Notes under the pieces: model-generated
The model's input: the letters and a program-made list of their open reading frames with translations, nothing else
Database searches by the model: none
What the model was told of the DNA's origin: nothing
Made by a program: the position numbers and the translations under genes
In this document: in pieces, positions 1-5,666 of the stretch
How the letters are laid out: each line of letters begins with the position of its first letter
How positions within the stretch are numbered: the first letter of the stretch is position 1
Assembly: GCA_002298695.1 (NCBI GenBank)
Contig: DBLB01000015.1
Location: 1-7,581, forward strand
Source: Clostridiales bacterium UBA735
GTDB lineage: Bacteria > Bacillota > Clostridia > Oscillospirales > Oscillospiraceae
Length of the DNA stretch: 7,581 bases
Direction: 5' to 3'

Positions 1-45
1 TCTTATTGATAGCATTTTCAAAATTCTGAATCTTCGACGAATAAT

Positions 46-74
46 TTGCTTTTTTGCCGCGATTGTGTTAGAAT
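46..74 (+). promoter_or_regulatory. Probable sigma-A promoter with extended -10
   Basis: A -35-like TTGCTT (46-51) lies 17 bases before TAGAAT (69-74), and the -10 is preceded by TG (66-67), giving an extended -10. Transcription would begin near 81, about 44 bases before the ATG at 125. This placement also argues against the GTG at 65 as a start, because it would sit inside the promoter. Bases 1-45 are AT-rich and show no other recognisable feature. The call rests on consensus matching by eye. Confidence 0.6.
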
Positions 75-88
75 CAAGAAGCGTTTGT

Positions 89-101
89 AATTGTAACAAT
101 T
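89..101. promoter_or_regulatory. Short perfect palindrome, possible operator
   Basis: AATTGT and ACAATT flank a single central A, giving a perfect 6+1+6 inverted repeat. It falls about 8 to 20 bases after the predicted transcription start and before the ribosome binding site, where a repressor could block elongation or initiation. No regulator family is identified. Palindromes this short in AT-rich DNA can occur by chance, so this is only a candidate. Confidence 0.25.
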
Positions 102-124
102 CTGACACCAAATGGGGAGCAAAT

Positions 125-1474
125 ATGGCAGCTATGAAACTGTTCGGTTCGTCCCGAGGCGGCGCGCGCGTCGCGAAGCGCGGGAAAAAGCCGAAGAAAG
201 AGAAACAGAAAAAGCCGCTGAAGGTGCTGGCGATCATTCTGACCGTCCTCCTGTGCCTTGAGGGACTCTATTTCCTCTGCATTTACTCGAATATTCCGTT
301 CATTGTGAAATATCGCACACTCTACATCAATACCGCGATGAACACCATGCGGCACCAGTGGCTGGCGACCTATTTCATCCCGTCCGACGTGATCGAAAAG
401 GTGCGCTACGAATACGGTCTGGAGATTGCCAAATCCAACGGTGTGGAAAGCCAGTGGGGCAAAAACGACCAGAACCGGCAGGACGAGGTCAAGGAGCCGA
501 CGGTCAATGAAATCGAGGCGGAGATCGTCGAAGAGGAGAAACCGGACCCGGAGGAGCAGGCACGACTGGCCCGCGAGGCGTTTTTCGAGGTATTCTGGGA
601 GATCGACCCCGACACCATGGACGCCTACGTTGCCGAGCATCCGGAGACGCTGGATAACGGCTGGGAAAATATTTACATCAATGAGGCCGGCTTCGATGAC
701 GACGGTACGACAATTGAGACCATTCAGGGGGAACAGGTGCTGGCAGTCGATACGGAAAACAGCATCCTGCTTGTACGTGTGAAGGGCAGCGGCTATCGCG
801 GGGTGCTGGCCATTGCGAAAAATCCGGCTGCACTGTCCGTCGAAATGTGCTCCACGCTGGGACAGGTCGGACAATTGATCGGTACGATCGCGGAGGAGCA
901 CGACGGCGTACTGGCCATCAATGGCCCGGGATTCCTCGATCCGGGCGGCGCGGGCAACGGCGGCCAGCTGGCGGGTTTTGCCATGTCAAACGGCGAGAGT
1001 TACGGTTCGCACTTTACGGCCTGGGCCTATAAACGTATCGAACTGCACGACGACAATCTGTTCTATATCAAAGACGCCACAGCGCCAGTCGGCGAGGGCT
1101 GCACGGATGCCACCGAGTTCCAGCCTGCAATGATCATCGATGGTGTCAAGTATACCAGCGATTACTGGTCCGGCACGCAGCCGCGCGCCTGCATCGGCCA
1201 GTCCGATAAATATGAGATCCTGATGCTGGTGGTAGAGGGGCGCTATGCGCTGGAAGGCATTCCGGGGACAAGCGTCAACGAATGTTCAGATATCCTGCTT
1301 CGGCACGGATGTCAGCAGGCGATGAACCTCGATGGCGGCGCGAGCGCAATGATGTGGTATCGCGGCGAGTATATCACGTCCTGCTCCAATCCCTCCATCC
1401 GCTATTCCGGCGGCCGGCCCTGCCCGGGCGCCTGGGTCTACAAGGCGGCCAGCGCGCTGGATGCCGCAGAATAA
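125..1474 (+). CDS. Membrane-anchored phosphodiester glycosidase (NAGPA-like) domain protein
   Basis: This 449-residue protein has a short Lys/Arg-rich cytoplasmic N-terminus (about residues 1-30), one membrane helix (about 31-55, core VLAIILTVLLCLEGLYFL), and an acidic linker rich in Glu (about 119-150). The C-terminal domain (about 205-441) resembles the phosphodiester glycosidase family (DUF2233/NAGPA, 'exopolysaccharide biosynthesis protein', COG4632). Family-like landmarks are GVLAINGPGF (261-270), RACIGQS (354-360), the GIPGTSVNEC stretch (378-387) and NLDGGASAMM (401-410). The last corresponds to the common NLDGGGSS motif with one Gly replaced by Ala. The positive-inside rule places the catalytic domain outside the cell, where such enzymes are thought to trim sugar phosphodiesters on glycans; the actual substrate is unknown. 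The start at 125 has GGGGAG (114-119) five bases upstream; the upstream in-frame GTG at 65 lies in the promoter. It appears monocistronic, ending in a strong terminator. Confidence 0.85.
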   Translation: MAAMKLFGSSRGGARVAKRGKKPKKEKQKKPLKVLAIILTVLLCLEGLYFLCIYSNIPFIVKYRTLYINTAMNTMRHQWLATYFIPSDVIEKVRYEYGLEIAKSNGVESQWGKNDQNRQDEVKEPTVNEIEAEIVEEEKPDPEEQARLAREAFFEVFWEIDPDTMDAYVAEHPETLDNGWENIYINEAGFDDDGTTIETIQGEQVLAVDTENSILLVRVKGSGYRGVLAIAKNPAALSVEMCSTLGQVGQLIGTIAEEHDGVLAINGPGFLDPGGAGNGGQLAGFAMSNGESYGSHFTAWAYKRIELHDDNLFYIKDATAPVGEGCTDATEFQPAMIIDGVKYTSDYWSGTQPRACIGQSDKYEILMLVVEGRYALEGIPGTSVNECSDILLRHGCQQAMNLDGGASAMMWYRGEYITSCSNPSIRYSGGRPCPGAWVYKAASALDAAE

Positions 1475-1491
1475 AGCTGAGACTTTTTTTC

Positions 1492-1532
1492 AGCCCGGAA
1501 TGTCCGTTCGGACATTCCGGGCTTGTGTTTTT
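1492..1532 (+). terminator. Strong intrinsic terminator
   Basis: A perfect 14-bp GC-rich stem (1492-1505 with 1510-1523) closes a GTTC loop (1506-1509) and is followed by the T-rich tail TGTGTTTTT (1524-1532). It begins 17 bases after the glycosidase stop codon and would end that transcript. A T-run (1484-1490) precedes the stem, but the reverse orientation would have A rather than U after the hairpin, so it should work only on the + strand. Confidence 0.92.
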
Positions 1533-1551
1533 CCGGGTAATCTTTTATAAT
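1523..1551 (+). promoter_or_regulatory. Probable promoter of the sensory operon
   Basis: A perfect TATAAT (1546-1551) lies 17 bases after TTGTGT (1523-1528), which matches three of six -35 positions. The -35 overlaps the end of the preceding terminator and its T-tail, so the two units are separated with no wasted sequence. Transcription would begin around 1558, giving a leader of about 25 bases before the regulator gene. The -10 is convincing and the -35 is weak. Confidence 0.6.
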
Positions 1552-1581
1552 AAAACCAAGAACATGGGTGGAGGGCTGAAC

Positions 1582-2805
1582 ATGGAAAAGCATCAGGAGC
1601 TGACCGTTCTGGTGGCGGACGATGAACCCGAACTGCTTGGCGCGGTCTGCCAGCTGATCGACTGGAAGTCGCTGGGCTTCCGTCTCGTGGGCCGGGCCGG
1701 AAACGGGCTGGACGCACTGCAAATGGTGGAGGAGCTTCAACCGGATTTCCTGCTGACAGATATCCGTATGCCGTTCATCTCAGGGGCGGCCCTGACAAGG
1801 CAGGCAAAGGCCGTGCAGCCGCTGCTGCAAGTAGCCTTTCTGAGCGGTTACGACGACTTTGAGTACGCAAAAGCCGGTATTGAAGACGAGATCGTGGCCT
1901 ATCTGCTCAAACCGATCAGCATGACGGAGCTGACGGAAGAGCTGCGTGGAATCCACGAGAAAATTGAAAAACGTCTCGCCAACCTGACCGGGCCGCGCTG
2001 CGGAACGGATGCGCGGCGGACGCTTGCGGCCACGATGCTGCTTGACGAATATGCTCGTCCGGATCCGGAAAGCGCGGCAGAGGCACTGCGAAACGCCGGA
2101 ATGGACGTTCATGCAGAAGATCATATCGTGGCGGCGGCATTTCGCCTGCCGGGGTCAGCACAGATGGAGCTTCTGCCGATGGCGGAGCGGATCTTCTCAC
2201 GTGCGTTTGCCTGCTGTGGCTTTTCAAGTAGTGGACGCGCAGTGCTTTTGCTTGTTTCCGGCAGCGGGTTCGGACGGCTGTATGCGTCTCTGGACGAGCT
2301 TCGCCAGGCCGTGCGGCGCACCTGGGGTGCGGAGGCCCTGACTGGCGTGAGCAAGGAGCATGCTTCGCTCAGCGAATGCCATGCTGCCTATCTGGAGGCG
2401 ATGGATGCGCTGCAAATTGCGCAGAACGGCGGCGGGGTGTATGCTGCCGGCGGCTGGGACGACATGACGATACTCTGCGCGCGCGCCATGAAGATCATTG
2501 AAAAGGAATACATGGATGAAGAATTGTCGCTGCAATCTGTCAGCGAGCGGCTGCACATCAGCGCAAACTATCTCGGCGCGAATATCAAAAAAATTTCCGG
2601 CGACACGTTTATGAACCTGCTGATCCAGAAGCGGATGGAGGTCGCGCTGAATCTGCTGCGCAGCGGCAGCAGCCGTGTTGCGGACGTCGCGCGCCGCTGC
2701 GGCTATGCTGACCAGAGCTATTTCGGGTACTGCTTCAAAAAATACTATGGCAAGTCTCCGGCGCGCATGCGGCAGGATGCGGTGCAGAGAGAGGCTGGGT
2801 CATGA
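1582..2805 (+). CDS. YesN/AraC-type two-component response regulator
   Basis: This 407-residue cytoplasmic DNA-binding regulator has an N-terminal receiver domain (about 8-130). It shows the acidic pair D13/D14, phospho-acceptor D60 (LLTDIRMP), the conserved Ser S88 (AFLSGYDDFEYA) and K110 (LLKPIS). A central region (about 138-295) has no domain I recognise, as is usual for YesN proteins. The C-terminal AraC-family domain (about 300-398) has two helix-turn-helix units, at 315-337 (LSLQSVSERLHISANYL) and 365-390 (RVADVARRCGYADQSYF). The start at 1582 has GGAGGG (1570-1575) six bases upstream; an in-frame ATG at 1564 lacks such a site. The stop overlaps the kinase start as ATGA, so the two are translationally coupled and the kinase is the likely phosphodonor. 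The neighbouring mgl-type transporter is the obvious target, by inference from position. Confidence 0.95.
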   Translation: MEKHQELTVLVADDEPELLGAVCQLIDWKSLGFRLVGRAGNGLDALQMVEELQPDFLLTDIRMPFISGAALTRQAKAVQPLLQVAFLSGYDDFEYAKAGIEDEIVAYLLKPISMTELTEELRGIHEKIEKRLANLTGPRCGTDARRTLAATMLLDEYARPDPESAAEALRNAGMDVHAEDHIVAAAFRLPGSAQMELLPMAERIFSRAFACCGFSSSGRAVLLLVSGSGFGRLYASLDELRQAVRRTWGAEALTGVSKEHASLSECHAAYLEAMDALQIAQNGGGVYAAGGWDDMTILCARAMKIIEKEYMDEELSLQSVSERLHISANYLGANIKKISGDTFMNLLIQKRMEVALNLLRSGSSRVADVARRCGYADQSYFGYCFKKYYGKSPARMRQDAVQREAGS

Positions 2806-4511
2806 AGAAAAAAGGTTTCAGCATGAACCTCATCATGGTGCTCACGCTCACGGCAGTCGCGGTGAGCGTGCTTCTGTGCGCAAATCTGGTCTTCATGCAG
2901 ACGTATCGGCAGACGCTGCTGCGCAACGCCGAAACGACCAGCCGGCAGGCAATTGCCCAGGCGAGCAGTACGATGAACGAATATCTGGAAAATATGAATG
3001 ACGCTGTGACGCTGCTGACCGGATATCTGGATCTGCCGAAGGAGGAGCGCGCAGCACGCTTTGAGGCGTTTCTGGAGATCCGCGCAGACGTTGTTGCCGT
3101 CACGACCTATGACGCGGCAGGCCGGATGCAGAATTGCTACAGCATTGGACGGAGACTGCGTGAGAATATCCTGCAAAATCTTTCCTTCGATGCAGAAAAG
3201 CTTGACCAATATGCGGATGGCTATCTTTCCGCCCCGCATGTCATGTCAATCTTCGCCGAGGACTACCCCTGGGTCGTGACGATCATCCGTCCCTCCGAAA
3301 CCGGGGAGGGCGAACGGTATATCGCCGTGGATGTGAGCTGCTCCAATATTTCAACCTATATCAGCGGCGTCGGCATCGGGCAGCGCGGCTACTGCTTCCT
3401 TGAGGATACGGACGGCAATCTCGTCTATCATCCGCAGCAGCAGCTGATCTATTCGGCGCTGAAAAGCGAAAATACTGCGCTGACCGCTTCGCTGTCGGAT
3501 GGGACACATGTCGAAGGAAGCACGATCTACACGGTTCAGACGCTGGACAACGGCAGCTGGCGCGTTGTCGGCGTCAGCTCGTTCCAGGAACTCATCACCG
3601 ACGGCCTGCGGGAGATCGTGCGCATTACCTGCATCGCCGCGCTGTTCATTCTGGCGGCTGCGGTGCTGCTGAGCCTGCTTCTGTCCCGGGTGCTCTCCAG
3701 CCCGATCCACGATCTGATCCTTGCCATGCGCAGCTTTGAAAAAACGGCGGAGGGCTTCTCCTACGAGCCGGTCACGGGTGTCCGCGAGGTGCAGAACCTG
3801 TCGGCGTCCTTCGACCACATGGTGAAAAAGATCCAGAAGCTGATGGCGACGGTCCGCAGCGAGGAGGTCAACCTGCGCAAGACGGAACTCAAAGCACTTC
3901 AGGCGCAGATCAACCCGCACTTCCTCTACAATACGCTTGATTCCATCTCCTGGATGTGTGAGCAGGGAAAAAACGCAGAGGCCGTTCTGATGGTCAATGC
4001 GCTGGCACGCCTGTTCCGGATCAGCATCAGCAAAGGGCACGAACTCATCCCCATCCGCAGCGAGGTGCAGCACGCGCAGAGCTATCTGCAAATACAGAGT
4101 GTGCGCTATAAGGAACAGTTTTCCTATCATTTCGATGTGGAGGAGAACTGCCAGGACTATCTTTGCAATAAAATCACGCTCCAGCCCATCATTGAAAACG
4201 CCATCAACCACGGCGTTAACGGTCTGGTCGACAAAGGGTATATCGAGATCGCGGTCAGATCCGAGGGAGAAGATGTCCTTTTTATGGTAGCGGACAATGG
4301 CGTCGGCATGGAACCGGGGCAGATCGAGGAAATTTTCCGCCGGAAGCCGGACGGAAAGTCCGGTATCGGCATCAAGAATGTCAACGACCGGCTGAAGATC
4401 TGGTTTGGGGAAAAATACGGCATTACAATCGAAAGTGTGCCGGATGAAGGGACTTGCGTGACTGTACGCATGCCCAAGGTACGGGAGGAAGCAGAGTATG
4501 AGAAGCATTAA
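2802..4511 (+). CDS. YesM/LytS-type sensor histidine kinase
   Basis: This 569-residue membrane kinase is the partner of the preceding regulator. Helix TM1 (about 9-31) and TM2 (about 272-297) bracket a roughly 240-residue extracellular region of Cache-like appearance (GYCFLEDTDGNLVYHP, 197-211). A HAMP-like linker (about 298-350) follows. The His_kinase domain (pfam06580 type) carries the phospho-acceptor H373 in QINPHFLYNTLD. The ATP-binding part shows the N box IIENAINHG (463-471), the G1 box DNGVGM (498-503) and the G2-like GKSGIGIKNVNDR (518-530). All expected catalytic motifs are present. The start at 2802 overlaps the regulator stop by four bases, with a purine-rich AGAGAGAGG (2786-2794) upstream; a second ATG at 2823 is less likely. 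The 3' end overlaps the binding-protein gene by 14 bases. The ligand is probably a sugar delivered by that lipoprotein; the kinase itself shows no direct evidence of ligand identity. Confidence 0.95.
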   Translation: MKKKGFSMNLIMVLTLTAVAVSVLLCANLVFMQTYRQTLLRNAETTSRQAIAQASSTMNEYLENMNDAVTLLTGYLDLPKEERAARFEAFLEIRADVVAVTTYDAAGRMQNCYSIGRRLRENILQNLSFDAEKLDQYADGYLSAPHVMSIFAEDYPWVVTIIRPSETGEGERYIAVDVSCSNISTYISGVGIGQRGYCFLEDTDGNLVYHPQQQLIYSALKSENTALTASLSDGTHVEGSTIYTVQTLDNGSWRVVGVSSFQELITDGLREIVRITCIAALFILAAAVLLSLLLSRVLSSPIHDLILAMRSFEKTAEGFSYEPVTGVREVQNLSASFDHMVKKIQKLMATVRSEEVNLRKTELKALQAQINPHFLYNTLDSISWMCEQGKNAEAVLMVNALARLFRISISKGHELIPIRSEVQHAQSYLQIQSVRYKEQFSYHFDVEENCQDYLCNKITLQPIIENAINHGVNGLVDKGYIEIAVRSEGEDVLFMVADNGVGMEPGQIEEIFRRKPDGKSGIGIKNVNDRLKIWFGEKYGITIESVPDEGTCVTVRMPKVREEAEYEKH

Positions 4512-5475
4512 ACGACTGGCACCCCTTCTGGCGCTGCTGCTCTGCCTCGCCGGCTGTAGTGCGGCACGTCAGAGCAGCGGACCGTACAACGTTTACCTGA
4601 TCCCGAAATCGTCGGCAACAGAGTTCTGGAAGTCGGTCTTTGCGGGCGCAAATGCGGCAAAGTCGGAATATAACGTCAATCTTACCATTCTTGCACCGGA
4701 GACGGAAGAAGAATATGAGGTACAGAACGAGTATATCCGCCAGGCCGTCGAAGCAAAGGCGGATGCGATCATCTTTTCGGCGATCAGCTATACCGGCAAT
4801 GCAGCGGCTGTCGATGAGGCCGTTGCGGCCGGAATCCGCGTAGTCATGATCGACTGCGACGTGAATTCGGACGGCGTGTCCGCCCGGATCGGGACGGACA
4901 ACGTCGCTGCCGGGCGAATGACCGGCGAGGCCGTGTTGGATACTGCGGAGGAGCAAATCGTGGTTGGTATTGTGAACTGCTTCGCCGAGACGCAGAACTG
5001 TCAGGAGCGGGAGCGCGGACTGCGCGAGGCGCTGCGCGGCAACGCACGTGTGAAGGGCGTCTATGCGGTGAATGTTTCGACTGACGAAAACGAAGCAAAG
5101 GACGCCGCTGCAAAGCTGCTTCAGGATCATCCGGAAATCAATGTGCTGGTTGGTTTCAACGAGCCGCTGGCCGTCGGCGTGTCGCGGGCGGTGGATGAGC
5201 TGGGGCTGACCGGCCAGGTACGCGCGATCTCGTTTGACACGAACATGCGCTGCATCGAGCTGATGCAGACCGGGGCCGTCGGCGCGCTGATCGTGCAGAA
5301 CCCATATGCGACGGGGTATCTCGGGGTAGAAAAGGCGTGGCAGGTGCTCCAGGGGGAGAAGTTTGACACATCTGTGCTCATTGATACCACGACGACCATC
5401 GTTACAAAGGAGAATATGTTCACCATGGAAAATCAAAAGGCAATATTTTCCTTTGGCGGGGTGTCACCACAGTGA
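4498..5475 (+). CDS. Sugar-binding lipoprotein, probable sensory partner of the kinase
   Basis: This 325-residue lipoprotein has a signal peptide ending in the lipobox LAGC (17-20) with lipidated C20, so it should be anchored on the outer face of the membrane. The rest is a two-lobed periplasmic-binding fold of the RbsB/Peripla_BP_4 class. Landmarks are IPKSSATEFWKSVFAGANAA (35-54), ADAIIFSAI (88-96), VVMIDCD (115-121), IGTDNVAAGRMTGEA (131-145), VLVGFNEPLAVGV (216-228) and ISFDTNM (244-250), followed by a typical C-terminal AGALIVQNPY-like segment. It lacks the calcium loop seen in the MglB-like protein downstream. The ribosome binding site GGGAGGAA (4483-4490) lies inside the kinase gene, and the coding regions overlap by 14 bases. 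No transporter genes accompany it within this operon, so a role in signalling through the kinase, as with XylFII and LytS in clostridia, is more likely than transport. It could instead supply the downstream transporter as a second binding protein. The ligand is unknown. Confidence 0.9.
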   Translation: MRSIKRLAPLLALLLCLAGCSAARQSSGPYNVYLIPKSSATEFWKSVFAGANAAKSEYNVNLTILAPETEEEYEVQNEYIRQAVEAKADAIIFSAISYTGNAAAVDEAVAAGIRVVMIDCDVNSDGVSARIGTDNVAAGRMTGEAVLDTAEEQIVVGIVNCFAETQNCQERERGLREALRGNARVKGVYAVNVSTDENEAKDAAAKLLQDHPEINVLVGFNEPLAVGVSRAVDELGLTGQVRAISFDTNMRCIELMQTGAVGALIVQNPYATGYLGVEKAWQVLQGEKFDTSVLIDTTTTIVTKENMFTMENQKAIFSFGGVSPQ

Positions 5476-5541
5476 GATCCTTTCAATATTTCCCATAGAT
5501 TTCGGCAGAATACACAAAAATACATGATGTTTTTTGGTAGC

Positions 5542-5577
5542 TGCAAAAAAATTTGAGAAAAACCGTGCGGAAAAACG
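5542..5577. repeat. Spaced A-rich repeats, candidate activator-binding region
   Basis: Three TG-led, A-rich units begin at 5542 (TGCAAAAAAATT), 5554 (TGAGAAAAACCG) and 5566 (TGCGGAAAAACG), at exact 12-base intervals. They lie directly upstream of the predicted -35 of the mglB-like gene. AraC-type regulators usually bind direct repeats just upstream of the promoters they activate, so this is the best-placed candidate site for the upstream regulator. The A-tracts could equally act as an UP element or bend the DNA. Confidence is low because the motif is simple. Confidence 0.3.
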
Positions 5578-5578
5578 A

Positions 5579-5607
5579 CTGTGAGAACGTTCAGAATCTG
5601 ATAAAAT
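5579..5607 (+). promoter_or_regulatory. mglBp: Probable promoter of the mgl-type operon
   Basis: TAAAAT (5602-5607) is preceded by TG (5599-5600), making an extended -10. At 17 bases upstream the hexamer is only CTGTGA (5579-5584), a poor -35. A good -10 with a weak -35 is the usual pattern for activator-dependent promoters, consistent with control by the AraC-type regulator. Transcription would begin near 5614, about 53 bases before the gene. No clear intrinsic terminator lies between the upstream stop at 5475 and this promoter, so some read-through is possible. Confidence 0.5.
5582..5595. promoter_or_regulatory. LacI/CcpA-like operator candidate (cre-like)
   Basis: TGAGAACGTTCAGA contains the perfect 8-base palindrome GAACGTTC (5585-5592) with a central CG, which resembles operators of LacI-family proteins including catabolite-repression cre sites. 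It lies in the spacer between the predicted -35 and -10, where binding would block RNA polymerase. The outer half-sites match only partly, so this is a candidate and not a firm call. Confidence 0.3.
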
Positions 5608-5666
5608 AGAGATACAGCGGAACCAAAACGGATTACCGCAAAATTGAAATAATGGAGGAAAATTCA

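Noticed and set aside
24..31. ATTCTGAA with an inverted copy before the mgl-type promoter (5591-5598) as a shared operator
   Set aside because: An eight-base match across a 7.6 kb window is close to chance, and the two promoters have no evident common control.
65..124. GTG at 65 as the start of the glycosidase gene
   Set aside because: It lies within the predicted promoter and has no ribosome binding site; the ATG at 125 has GGGGAG at the right distance.
74..901. Minus-strand open frame opposite the glycosidase gene
   Set aside because: It covers the promoter and the membrane-anchor coding region of a well-supported + strand gene and has no recognisable domain.
3351..4508. Long minus-strand open frame opposite the kinase gene
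   Set aside because: The + strand frame has all kinase motifs and clear start signals. The minus frame gives a His/Asp/Leu-rich product with no recognisable domain, as expected for a shadow of GC-rich coding DNA.
4423..5436. Long minus-strand open frame opposite the sensory lipoprotein gene
   Set aside because: It overlaps a gene with a lipobox and a full binding-protein fold on the + strand, and its product resembles no known family.
5476..5560. Intrinsic terminator after the sensory lipoprotein gene
   Set aside because: Only weak A-T pairing around CAAAAA (5515-5520) and TTTTTTG (5530-5536) is visible; there is no GC-rich stem followed by a T-tract.
5652..5666. ATG at 5652 as the start of the MglB-like gene
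   Set aside because: It directly precedes the ribosome binding site used by the ATG at 5667, and the lipoprotein signal peptide begins at the latter.
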